Below, piece after piece: positions 43,826 through 52,158 of a stretch of DNA of 64,000 nt. The stretch lies in assembly GCF_041154505.1 (NCBI RefSeq), contig NZ_AP028672.1:3326501-3390500 (forward strand). Direction: 5' to 3'. A program made the translations under genes and the position numbers. The DNA comes from Acidovorax sp. A79. GTDB taxonomy: Bacteria > Pseudomonadota > Gammaproteobacteria > Burkholderiales > Burkholderiaceae_C. Position 1 is the stretch's first letter. Each line of letters starts with the position of its first letter. The notes under the pieces were generated by a model. It was not told where the DNA came from, did no database searches, and saw nothing but the letters and a program-made list of their open reading frames with translations.

Positions 43826-44249
43826 GTTGCAAATAGGGATTGACGATCTCGCGGGGCCGCGCTGGAGCACCATCAGGATGCCGTGGATGCTTGGGGGCGT
43901 CGCATGGGCCCGTGCCCAGGCAAGCCGCCGGAGGATGTTGTGCCACGTCGGGCATGCCCGCACGCAGATTTTGATACGCACAGTCAATTTGTCTGAAACT
44001 CCCAGTCAATCTGGATATGGTTGACCCTCCTAGGATGCGATAGCTGGTCAGCGATGTTCGTCTCGCGCTCACTCCAGCCAGGAGGTACTGGCTTTCATTC
44101 GGCGCCTTCTCCCCCCAAAGACTCATTCAGGGAAGACGGTTCCAGTGAAGCCATTGCAAGCCCAGTGCACAGCGGTCTTATTTCGCATTCATCAGATCCG
44201 GCGTTCGCTGTCCCGGATTTACCAGACGCCTGGCTCCCGTTGCGGGGCC
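43826..44249. other. Non-coding stretch before the kelch gene
   Basis: About 420 bases of lower GC than the chromosome around it. Minus-strand frames give no recognisable family. A GTG at 44145, preceded by CAGGGAAGAC, could extend the kelch gene N-terminally by 35 residues. No insertion sequence or integrase was found here. Confidence 0.45.
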
Positions 44250-46943
44250 ATGGCAATGATCCGCCGCTCCGTCCCGGGGGCGCTTTTGCGCTGCACCGTC
44301 GCGTTGGCCATGGTGCTGCTGTCAGGTGTTGTGCAGGCGCAGACCAACACCTGGGCTGGCAGCGGCAGCCTGGCTACCGCACGCAAAGCCCATACCGCAA
44401 CGGTCCTGCCCGATGGCACCGTGCTGATTGCGGGGGGCTGGGCCTACAGCAGCAGCAACCTTGCCAGCACCGAGTTGTATGACCCGGTCGCAGGCACCTG
44501 GAGCGCCAAAGGAAATCTAAATGCTGGGCGCGCGTACCACACCGCCACCCTGCTGCCCAATGGCAAGGTGCTGGTTTCCGGTGGAGCAGGGAGCCGCGGC
44601 GCGCTTGCCGGCGCCGAACTCTACGACCTTGGCACAGGCAGTTGGAGCGCCACGGGCAGCATGTCCGGCGCACGTTTGTTCCACACCGCCACCCTGCTGG
44701 CCAATGGCAAAGTGCTTGTCGCGGGGAATGGCGCAGAGGTCTACGACCCGGCCACCGGCCAGTGGAGCACCACGGGCACCATGGTCACCACGCGCGACGC
44801 CCACACTGCCACGTTGTTGCCCAACGGCAAGGTACTCGTCGCGGGGGGGAACAACGCGGACGTTGGTTACCTTGCCACCGCTGAACTTTACGACCCGGTC
44901 ACTGGCACATGGAGCGCCACAGGCACTATGACCACACCGCGTATCAGTCACACCGCCACCCTGCTGCCCAGTGGCAAAGTGCTGGTGGCTGGTGGGGGAG
45001 GCAACGGCGCACGCTCCAGTGCCGAGCTGTACGACCCGGCCACAGGCACGTGGAGCATCACTGGCAACCTGGCCAACAAGCGCAGTTCTCAAACCGCCAC
45101 GTTGCTGCACAGCGGCAAAGTGCTTGTTGCCGGAGGAGATGGCAGCACTTACCTCGCTAGCGCTGAGCTCTACGACCCCGCTACCGGCACCTGGGACACT
45201 ACCAGCAGCCTGGCCACCGGCCGGGTCAGCCACACGGCCTCCCTGCTGTCCAACGGTAGAGTGCTCGTTGTAGGCGGGTGGAATACTGGCGGCTACCTCG
45301 CAAGTGCCGAGCGATACGAAGTAGGCCCTGGCGCCTGGAGGGCTACCGGCAGCATGATTGGCGGGCGCAGTGTCCACACCTCCACTTTGCTGCGCAGTGG
45401 TGAAGTGCTCGTCACCGGCGGGTTCGGCGGTGGCGGGGGTTTTCTTGCAAGCGCTGAACGGTACAACCCCGCCACAGATAGCTGGAGCCCCACGGGCAGC
45501 ATGATCACCGGGCGCACTTTTCACACCGCCACCGTGCTGCCCAGCGGCAAGGTACTGGTCACTTCAGGGGTCGCGAACGGCGGTGCGCTTGCCAGCGCAG
45601 AACTTTACGATCCCGTCGCTGGCACATGGAGTGCTGCCGGCACCCTCGCCGTCGCTCGCTACAACCGCACGGCCACTCTGCTGGCCAATGGCAAGGTGCT
45701 TGTCGTGGGAGGTGAGGGCACTGGCAGTGTCTTCACCAAAGGCGAGCTCTACGATCCCGAGACGAACCAGTGGAGTGTCACAGGCAACATGGCCGATGAG
45801 CACATTTATCACACGGCCTCCCTTCTGCCCAATGGCAAAGTGCTTGTCGCAGGTGGATACACCAGCGTCGGCATGCTCTCCAGCACTGAACTCTACGACC
45901 CCGCATCCAACGCCTGGAGCCCCGCGGGCGGCATGGCCACCTGGCGCTATTCCCACACGGCCACCCTGCTGCCCGACGGCAAGGTCATCGTCGCGGGGGG
46001 GCGGGGCGTCAGTGGCATGCCGGCCGATGCAGAACTCTACGACCCTGGCGCAAATACCTGGAGCGCCGCGGGCAGTCTGGTACGCACCCGCACAGGTCAC
46101 ACGGCCGCCCTGCTGCCCAGTGGCGAGGTCCTCCTCGCGGGCGGAAGCAGCGGCGATTTCGCCAGCTCTGAGCTCTACGACCCGGCCACCGCCACTTGGA
46201 GCGCCACGGGCAGCCTGAACACCGGGCGCGTCAACCACCGAGCCACCCTGCTCGCTGACGGCAGGGTCCTGGCTACAGGGGGCAGCGGCAGCTCTGACAC
46301 CAGCGTCGAGCTTTATGCAACTTCTGCCCCTGCAGTGCAGACATACAGCGCCATGGTGTCCGTTCTGGTGGGTGGCGGGCCGGGCGGAGGGGGGAGCGTG
46401 GGCACGGGTGTGGGGTCGGTAGCGATCAGCGGCGGCGCGCCAGGCTGCGCGCTCGATACCACCGCCACGGGGTTCAGCAGCGCGGTGCCTTCAGGCCTGC
46501 CAGCCAACGCCAGCACGCCCGCCGGGATGTTTCGCTTCCGCTCCACAGGCTGCGCGGGCAACACGCTGACGGTGCGAATCACCTACCCCCACGCACTTCC
46601 TGCCGGGGTGCAGCTGATGAAGTATGGGCCTGCCAGCGCGGGGGCCGCCAGCAGCTGGTATCCAATGACCGGTGCAACGCTGAGTGCAGACCGGTTGACT
46701 GTGGCGTACGCGATCACCGACAACGGCATGGGCGATGGCAATACAGCCGATGCGGGGGTGATTGAAGACCCGTTCGCACCGGTGTTGCTGGCTGCGATCC
46801 CCGGCACGTCAGGCCCAGCTTCCATTCCCACCCTGAGCGAGTGGGGGCTGATCCTGTTGTCGCTGATGGCGGCTGGCCTGGGCATGCACCAGATGCGCCG
46901 TAGCAGCGCCTTCCGGTCCCGTGCCTGTGGGCGGGGGGCATAG
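44250..46943 (+). CDS. Kelch-repeat surface protein with IPTL-CTERM sorting signal
   Basis: An ~897-residue exported protein. A signal peptide ends VVQAQ (about residue 31). Then come 14 repeats of ~45-50 residues with the pattern GR.YHTATLLPNGKVLVAGG, a spacer, and ELYDPATGTWSATGSM. These are kelch/galactose-oxidase-type propeller blades; 14 would make two seven-bladed propellers. After a Gly-rich linker, residues ~760-865 resemble a choice-of-anchor U domain (WYPMTGATLSADRLTVAYAI, GNTADAGVIEDPF). The end is IPTLSEWGLILLSLMAAGLG plus basic residues, the IPTL-CTERM signal handled by exosortase H in other species. No exosortase is in the window. GC is lower than its neighbours'. GTG at 44145 is an alternative start. 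Confidence 0.88.
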   Translation: MAMIRRSVPGALLRCTVALAMVLLSGVVQAQTNTWAGSGSLATARKAHTATVLPDGTVLIAGGWAYSSSNLASTELYDPVAGTWSAKGNLNAGRAYHTATLLPNGKVLVSGGAGSRGALAGAELYDLGTGSWSATGSMSGARLFHTATLLANGKVLVAGNGAEVYDPATGQWSTTGTMVTTRDAHTATLLPNGKVLVAGGNNADVGYLATAELYDPVTGTWSATGTMTTPRISHTATLLPSGKVLVAGGGGNGARSSAELYDPATGTWSITGNLANKRSSQTATLLHSGKVLVAGGDGSTYLASAELYDPATGTWDTTSSLATGRVSHTASLLSNGRVLVVGGWNTGGYLASAERYEVGPGAWRATGSMIGGRSVHTSTLLRSGEVLVTGGFGGGGGFLASAERYNPATDSWSPTGSMITGRTFHTATVLPSGKVLVTSGVANGGALASAELYDPVAGTWSAAGTLAVARYNRTATLLANGKVLVVGGEGTGSVFTKGELYDPETNQWSVTGNMADEHIYHTASLLPNGKVLVAGGYTSVGMLSSTELYDPASNAWSPAGGMATWRYSHTATLLPDGKVIVAGGRGVSGMPADAELYDPGANTWSAAGSLVRTRTGHTAALLPSGEVLLAGGSSGDFASSELYDPATATWSATGSLNTGRVNHRATLLADGRVLATGGSGSSDTSVELYATSAPAVQTYSAMVSVLVGGGPGGGGSVGTGVGSVAISGGAPGCALDTTATGFSSAVPSGLPANASTPAGMFRFRSTGCAGNTLTVRITYPHALPAGVQLMKYGPASAGAASSWYPMTGATLSADRLTVAYAITDNGMGDGNTADAGVIEDPFAPVLLAAIPGTSGPASIPTLSEWGLILLSLMAAGLGMHQMRRSSAFRSRACGRGA

Positions 46944-47104
46944 GGCGAAATCGTAGACCTGCGTGACGGGGCACGTCCCGAGAACTTCACGTCCTTGTCG
47001 ACATGCTCGCTGCGCGCCGGCGCCGCCATGGCAGGCGTCACCAGGTAGTAGCCGTTGCGCCACTGCACCCTGGGCGAAGTCCGCTGGCAGCGAAACGGCC
47101 CAGG

Positions 47105-47743
47105 TCAGGTATTGCCCACGTACGGATTGCTCTGGCGCTCCCGCCCGAACGTGCTCTCGGGGCCGTGGCCGGGAATGAACACCGTCTGATCTCCCATCGG
47201 CCACAGGCGCTGCGTGATGCTGTCGATGAGCTGCTGGTGGTTGCCCTGCGGGAAGTCCGTGCGGCCGATGCTGCCTGCGAACAGCACGTCGCCCACAAAC
47301 GCGCGGTCGATCTGCGGCGCGTGGAACACCACATGCCCCGGCGTGTGCCCCGGGCAGTGGCGCACGTTCAGCGTCTCGTTGCCGATCTGCACCTGGTCGC
47401 CATCGTGCAGCCAGCGCGTGGGCGTGAAGTGCTGCGCGGGCGGAAAACCAAACATCGCGCTCTGCTGCGGCAGGCCGTCGATCCAGAACTGGTCGCCCGG
47501 GTGGGGGCCCACGATGGGCAGCGAAAGCCGCTGGGCCAGTTCGCCCGTGCCGCCCGCGTGGTCGATGTGGGCGTGGGTGAGCCAGATCTGTTCGAGCGTG
47601 AGGTCAAGGCGCCGGATTTCTGCCAGCAGCACCTCCAGGTCGCCGCCAGGGTCGATCACGGCGGCGTTTTGGGTGGCGTCACACCAGACGAGGGAGCAGT
47701 TTTGCTGGAACGCAGTAACAGGGATGGTGAGGTAGCGGAGCAT
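47105..47743 (-). CDS. MBL-fold metallo-hydrolase (GloB-like)
   Basis: A 212-residue metallo-beta-lactamase-fold hydrolase of the glyoxalase II-like group. Metal ligands: THAHIDHAGG (HxHxDH, near residue 58), HCPGHTPGHV, the bridging Asp in AFVGDVLFAGSIGRTDF, and His in FIPGHGPES. It probably hydrolyses a thioester such as S-lactoylglutathione, but the group has many activities. The ATG at 47743 gives MLRYLTIPVTAFQQNCSLV. Its final 100 bp are nearly duplicated at 43616-43715, on the other side of the kelch gene. Confidence 0.92.
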   Translation of the reverse strand: MLRYLTIPVTAFQQNCSLVWCDATQNAAVIDPGGDLEVLLAEIRRLDLTLEQIWLTHAHIDHAGGTGELAQRLSLPIVGPHPGDQFWIDGLPQQSAMFGFPPAQHFTPTRWLHDGDQVQIGNETLNVRHCPGHTPGHVVFHAPQIDRAFVGDVLFAGSIGRTDFPQGNHQQLIDSITQRLWPMGDQTVFIPGHGPESTFGRERQSNPYVGNT

Positions 47744-47808
47744 GGTGGGGGAGGGTGGTTGTGTGTATTTTGCGGTCCGGCGCATGGCGCAGGGTGGACG
47801 GGCCAGGC

Positions 47809-48726
47809 TCAAGCCCGCGCCAGCCGATCGACGAGGAAATCCACCAGCACGCGCACGCGCAGCGGCATGTGCCGGTTGGCGGGGTACAGCAGCGAAAACG
47901 GGCGGGAGGCGCCCGCGTGCGCGGGCAGTAGCTCTTGGAGCGCGCCGCTGCGCAGGTCGGCCTCCACAATGAACCGGTAGGTCTGCAGCAGCCCCGCGCC
48001 GGCACGCGCCAGGGTCACGGGGCCCAGGATGTCGTCGGCGCAGCGCAGGCGGCCTTGGGTGGGCACCTCCACATCGCGCCCGGCCGCGTCGCGCAGTATC
48101 CATGGCACCGCCTGGCCGCTGCTGGGCAGCACGAACTGGATGCACTCGTGCGCCGCCAGGTCGGCCGTTTCGTGCGGCGTGCCGCGACGCGACAGGTACG
48201 CCGGGGCGGCGACCACCACCAGGGCGGCGTCCTCCAGCTTGCGCGCCACCAGCCCCGAGTCGATGGGCGCGCGACCGCGCACGGCCAGGTCAAAGCCTTC
48301 TTCGGTGAAGTCCACGTTGCGGTTGCTCAACTGCAGCTCCAGCTCCACGTCGGGGTAGGCCTGCGCAAATGCGGGCAGCAGGGGCAGGATGCGGCAGTGC
48401 CCGTAGGAGGTGGGCAGGCTGAAGCGCACGAGGCCTGCCGGGCTTTGCTGTTGGCCCGACAGCTCGCGTTCTGCCTCGGCCAGCTGCCCCAGCGCCTGGC
48501 GGCATTGCTCGTAGTAGCGCTTGCCGGCGTCGGTCAGCCGCACCTGGCGCGTGGTGCGCTGGAACAGGCGCACGCCCAGGCGCGCCTCCATGCGCGCCAC
48601 CGATCGGCTCACGGCCGCCGCCGTCAGCCCGGCCGCCTGGGCGGCGGCCGTGAAGCTTTGCCACTGCGCGGTCAGGCAGAACAGCTCGATGCTGCCCAGC
48701 TTCAGGTCGTCGAATTGGCGCGCCAT
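47809..48726 (-). CDS. LysR-family transcriptional regulator
   Basis: A 305-residue LysR protein of the DsdC/CrgA-like group: HTH with SIELFCLTAQWQSFTAAAQA and LTAAAVSRSVARMEARLGVR, then an effector domain starting AGLVRFSLPTSYGHCRILPL with the motif GFDLAVRGRAPIDSGLVARK. It is divergent from a GST/tautomerase/NTF2-like operon over a 111-bp gap with a T-N11-A palindrome, its expected target. Confidence 0.92.
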   Translation of the reverse strand: MARQFDDLKLGSIELFCLTAQWQSFTAAAQAAGLTAAAVSRSVARMEARLGVRLFQRTTRQVRLTDAGKRYYEQCRQALGQLAEAERELSGQQQSPAGLVRFSLPTSYGHCRILPLLPAFAQAYPDVELELQLSNRNVDFTEEGFDLAVRGRAPIDSGLVARKLEDAALVVVAAPAYLSRRGTPHETADLAAHECIQFVLPSSGQAVPWILRDAAGRDVEVPTQGRLRCADDILGPVTLARAGAGLLQTYRFIVEADLRSGALQELLPAHAGASRPFSLLYPANRHMPLRVRVLVDFLVDRLARA

Positions 48727-48735
48727 GTCTTGTTT

Positions 48736-48750
48736 ATTACTTCATGTAAT
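48736..48750. promoter_or_regulatory. LysR-type T-N11-A palindrome
   Basis: ATTACTTCATGTAAT is a perfect 5-bp-arm dyad containing the T-N11-A pattern. It begins 10 bp upstream of the LysR start and lies 88 bp before the GST start, the usual place for a LysR recognition site. Confidence 0.65.
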
Positions 48751-48837
48751 CAGTGAAATTCCCAGAACCTAGTTTATTGCTGTTTACATCGCCAATACCA
48801 TCGCTTCACCTTTCCACCACACCCCCAAGGTCTCCCC

Positions 48838-49446
48838 ATGAAGCTGTACTTTTCCCCCGCCGCCTGCTCCTTGTCGCCCCACATCCTGCTGCTGGAATGT
48901 GGCTTGCCGTTTGTGCTGGAGAAGGTCGATACCGCGCGCCACCAGACGGCCGACGGGCAGGATTTCCATGCGATCAACCCCAAAGGCCAGGTGCCCGTGC
49001 TGGAGCTGGACGACGGCTCCCGCCTCACCGAAGGCCCGGTCATTGCGCAATACATCGCCGACCAGGCCCAGGCCACGCAACTGATGCCGGCCGCCGGCAC
49101 GCGGGCGCGCTACCGGGTCATGGAGTGGCAGAACTACGTCAGCACCGAGCTGCACAAGTCCTTCACGCCCCTGTTCCAGGCCGGGCTGGACGACAAGGCC
49201 AAGGCCGCGCTGGCCGCCCTGCTGCGCAAGAAGATGGAGTGGCTGGACGCGCAACTGCAGGACGGCAACTACCTGACGGGCGAGCACTTCACGGCGGCCG
49301 ACGCCTATCTTTTTGTAGTGCTGGGCTGGGCCAAGTTCGTGAAGCTGGACATCAGCGACCTGGCCCATTTGCAGGCGTTCATGCGCCGTGTGGCCGCGCG
49401 CCCCGCGGTACAGGCCGCGATGCGGGCCGAAGGGTTGCTGGGCTGA
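48838..49446 (+). CDS. Glutathione S-transferase (beta class)
   Basis: A 202-residue GST. MKLYFSPAACSLSPHILLLE has the beta-class Cys10, and INPKGQVPVLELDDGSRLTE provides the glutathione site. The helical domain has the N-capping box region HFTAADAYLFVVLGWAKF. Similar to E. coli GstA (201 residues). It heads a three-gene operon with a tautomerase and an NTF2-like protein, divergent from a LysR regulator, which suggests induced detoxification of an electrophile or aromatic. Confidence 0.93.
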   Translation: MKLYFSPAACSLSPHILLLECGLPFVLEKVDTARHQTADGQDFHAINPKGQVPVLELDDGSRLTEGPVIAQYIADQAQATQLMPAAGTRARYRVMEWQNYVSTELHKSFTPLFQAGLDDKAKAALAALLRKKMEWLDAQLQDGNYLTGEHFTAADAYLFVVLGWAKFVKLDISDLAHLQAFMRRVAARPAVQAAMRAEGLLG

Positions 49447-49482
49447 GACGCCGTTCATTCATCCATCCACAAGGAACACGCC

Positions 49483-49710
49483 ATGCCTTACATCAACATC
49501 AAAGTGACGCGCGAAGGTGTCAGCAGTGCGCAAAAGGCCGCACTGATCCAGGGTGCGACCGATTTGCTGGTGCGCGTTCTGAACAAGGAGCCCGCCACCA
49601 CCTTTGTCGTGATCGACGAGGTTGAGACCGACAACTGGGGTGTGGCCGGTGAGACGGTGACCGTGCGGCGCCAGCGTGCCCGGGTGGCCGCCGCAGGGAA
49701 TGCGCCATGA
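49483..49710 (+). CDS. 4-oxalocrotonate tautomerase family protein
   Basis: A 75-residue tautomerase. PYINIKVTREGVSSAQK supplies the catalytic Pro that becomes residue 1 after Met removal; VLNKEPATTFVVIDEVETDN is the family middle. It is slightly longer than 4-OT (62) because of a C-terminal basic tail. CACAAGGAACACGCC before the ATG provides a good ribosome site. Its stop overlaps the next start by 4 bp. Confidence 0.9.
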   Translation: MPYINIKVTREGVSSAQKAALIQGATDLLVRVLNKEPATTFVVIDEVETDNWGVAGETVTVRRQRARVAAAGNAP

Positions 49711-50084
49711 GTGACCCGCGCTTCGACGCAGTCGCCGCCGTGCTGCAGGAATATTTCGACGGCCTGTGCCACAGCGACACGCAGCGCCTGCGCCGCGTGT
49801 TCCACCCGCAGGCGGTCTATGCCTGCGCCACGGCCGAGCCTGCGGTGATCCTGCGCATGGAGGCGTATTTCCCCATCGTGGACCAGCGCCCCTCGCCCGC
49901 CAGCCGGGGCGAGACGGTGCAGGAGCGCATCCTGTCGATTGAATTCGCCGGGCCGGTGACGGCCCTGGCCAAGGTCGAATGCGCCATCCTGCCCAAGCAC
50001 TTCACCGACCTGCTGACCCTGATCCATGTGGACGGGCGCTGGCAGATCATTGCCAAGGTGTTTCACTACGAACTGGATCGCTGA
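49707..50084 (+). CDS. NTF2-like (lumazine-binding-type) protein
   Basis: A 125-residue protein of the SnoaL/NTF2-like cone fold, closest to the lumazine-binding-like group: VLQEYFDGLCHSDTQRLRRV, FHPQAVYACAT and DLLTLIHVDGRWQIIAKVFH are typical. Such proteins are small enzymes or ligand carriers. Overlaps the tautomerase gene by ATGA, so the three-gene unit (GST, tautomerase, NTF2-like) is coupled. Function unknown. Confidence 0.85.
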   Translation: MSDPRFDAVAAVLQEYFDGLCHSDTQRLRRVFHPQAVYACATAEPAVILRMEAYFPIVDQRPSPASRGETVQERILSIEFAGPVTALAKVECAILPKHFTDLLTLIHVDGRWQIIAKVFHYELDR

Positions 50085-50140
50085 GGCGGCGGTGCGTGCA
50101 AGCCGGTGGGCGAGTTCCTCCTTTCGGAAGGACTCACTTA

Positions 50141-50190
50141 TTGATAGCTGCTGGCGCTTGAGAGATAAGCGCTAGAGCCCAATTTACCTA
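50141..50190 (+). repeat. Two-stem intergenic repeat, truncated
   Basis: The first stem is missing; ATAGCTGCTGGCGCTTGAGA, then GATAAGCGCTAGAGCCCAAT, is retained. It lies between the convergent NTF2-like and GspE-type genes. Confidence 0.65.
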
Positions 50191-50228
50191 AAAAAACGGC
50201 GGCAGGCATCACCTGCGTTGTGCCCGCC

Positions 50229-52136
50229 TCACAGGTTGGTCGCCGCGACCACTTCCGACATGTCGGTCAGCCCCTGCAGCACCTTCTCGATGCCGTCCTG
50301 GCGCAGGGTCAGCATGCCGGCGGCCAGTGCCGAGTGGCGGATGTCCGAGGCGGGGGCGCGGTGGCGGATGTGCTGGCGAATGGTCTCGTCGCTCAGCATC
50401 AGCTCATGGATGCCCAGCCGGCCGTGGTAGCCATGGCCGTCGCATTGCGTGCAGCCCACATGGCGCCACAGGCGCAGCTCGCCCTGTGCGCCACCGTGCT
50501 GCTGGCGCCAGCGCGCCACCTGTGCCGCGCGGGCCTCGGGGGTGTTGTGGGTGCCGCTGTCCAGGTACTGCGACGCCAGGCCCAGCAGCGTGTCGTGGTC
50601 GGCCACACGCGGCGCGCGGCAGGCTGTGCACAGGCGGCGCACCAGGCGCTGGGCCAGGATGGCGAGCAGAGAATCCGAGAAGTTGAACGGGTCCAGGCCC
50701 ATCTCCAGCAGCCGCGCAATGCTCTCGGGCGCCGAGTTGGTGTGCAGGGTGGACAGCACCAGATGCCCCGTCAGCGAAGCCTCGATGGCGATGCGCGCGG
50801 TTTCCTCGTCGCGCATCTCGCCGATCATGATCACGTCCGGGTCGGCGCGCAGAAAGGTGCGCATGGCGGCGGCAAAGGTCCAGCCGATGCGCGGGTTCAC
50901 CTGCACCTGGCGCAGGCCCTCCTGCGTGATCTCGATGGGGTCTTCGGCCGTCCAGATCTTGCGGCCTGCGGTGTTGATGTCGCGCACCACCGAGTGCAAT
51001 GTGGTCGTCTTGCCGCAGCCCGTGGGGCCGCACACCAGCACCAAGCCATAGCTTTTCTGCACCACCGCCCGCAGGGCCTGCAGGTTGGGCGGGCTCAGGC
51101 CGATGTTCTCCAGAGGCAGCGGCTTGGCGCCCGCCAGCAGGCGCAGCACCACGTCCTCCAGCCCGCGCGAGGTGGGCACGGTGACCACGCGCAGCTCCAC
51201 CGGCGGGCCGCCGAAGCGGGCGAAGTCGATCTTGCCGTCCTGGGGCTTGCGGTGCTCGGAGATGTCCATGCCCGCCATGATCTTGATGCGCGCCACCATC
51301 GCGAAGCGGTAGCGCGCTGGCAGCTCCAGGTAGGGCGTGAGGTCGCCGTCGATGCGCAGGCGGATGCGCACGTTCTGCGGAGCGGGCTCGGTCTCGATGT
51401 GGATGTCGGACGCGCGGTGGTGGATGGCTTCGTCGATCACCGAGTTGATGAGCCGCACCAGGGTGTTGTCCGACTCGCTGATCACGTCGGCCTGCTCGGA
51501 GTCCGCGTCCGGGACGGTGCTGCCCAGGTTGGCGGCCAGCTCGCGCGAGGTGGCGCGGGCGGCGGCGGTGGCGTCAGAGGCGCCGCCAGGCTGGGTGCGG
51601 TAGGCGCTGTGGATGGCGGGCATCAGCGTGCCTGGCGCAGCCTGCAGCGGAATGAGCCGGCGCTGCGTGAGAAACCGCAGTTCGTCCAGCAGCACGCGAT
51701 CGAGCGGGTCGGCCATCAGCAGTACCAGCGCATCCTCGCGGGCGATCAGCGGCAGCACGGATTCACGTTCGGCCATCGCCCGGGGCACCAGGGCCAGGGC
51801 CGCCGCATCGGGTGTGATGTCGCCGGGGTGCACGGTGTACTCGCCCAGCCACGCGGCAATGACCTGGCGCAACTGCTCCTGGGTCAGGACGCCATCCTCC
51901 ACCAGGATCTGTCCGATCAGCCGGTGCTGCCCGCCGCTGCGCTCCTGCTGCTGGGTCTGCAAGCCGTCTTGCAGGGCCGAGGGTGACACCATGCCGGCAT
52001 GGATCAGCGCCTCGCCTAGGTGCCGCGCTTTGCCGACGGTGGGGTGGGGAGTGGAGAGCTGCTTCCACAAGGATTCCGCGTTGACGGGGCGAAAACCATG
52101 GGGCGGGGGGGCGGTGGAGGCAGCGGTGTCGGGCAT
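50229..52136 (-). CDS. GspE/PulE-type secretion ATPase
   Basis: A 635-residue cytoplasmic hexameric ATPase. An N-terminal MshEN-like domain (LGEALIHAGMVSPSALQDGL, IGQILVEDGVLTQEQLRQVI) is followed by the catalytic part: Walker A CGPTGCGKTTTLHSV near residue 360, the Asp box TAEDPIEITQEGLRQVQ, Walker B DPDVIMIGEMRDEETA and His box LVLSTLHTNSAPESI. A zinc motif near residue 520 reads CTAC..CTQC. Such ATPases power type II secretion or type IV pili, but no gspD, gspF or pilin genes are adjacent. The ATG at 52136 is used; a TTG precedes it. Confidence 0.93.
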   Translation of the reverse strand: MPDTAASTAPPPHGFRPVNAESLWKQLSTPHPTVGKARHLGEALIHAGMVSPSALQDGLQTQQQERSGGQHRLIGQILVEDGVLTQEQLRQVIAAWLGEYTVHPGDITPDAAALALVPRAMAERESVLPLIAREDALVLLMADPLDRVLLDELRFLTQRRLIPLQAAPGTLMPAIHSAYRTQPGGASDATAAARATSRELAANLGSTVPDADSEQADVISESDNTLVRLINSVIDEAIHHRASDIHIETEPAPQNVRIRLRIDGDLTPYLELPARYRFAMVARIKIMAGMDISEHRKPQDGKIDFARFGGPPVELRVVTVPTSRGLEDVVLRLLAGAKPLPLENIGLSPPNLQALRAVVQKSYGLVLVCGPTGCGKTTTLHSVVRDINTAGRKIWTAEDPIEITQEGLRQVQVNPRIGWTFAAAMRTFLRADPDVIMIGEMRDEETARIAIEASLTGHLVLSTLHTNSAPESIARLLEMGLDPFNFSDSLLAILAQRLVRRLCTACRAPRVADHDTLLGLASQYLDSGTHNTPEARAAQVARWRQQHGGAQGELRLWRHVGCTQCDGHGYHGRLGIHELMLSDETIRQHIRHRAPASDIRHSALAAGMLTLRQDGIEKVLQGLTDMSEVVAATNL

Positions 52137-52158
52137 CAATGGTCAGGGGCGGGCATCG

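Noticed and set aside
44300..46320. Long array of near-regular repeats in DNA, first seen as a possible CRISPR or satellite
   Set aside because: The ~140-150-bp periodicity lies wholly in one reading frame and encodes kelch blades; there are no identical short repeats separated by unique spacers.
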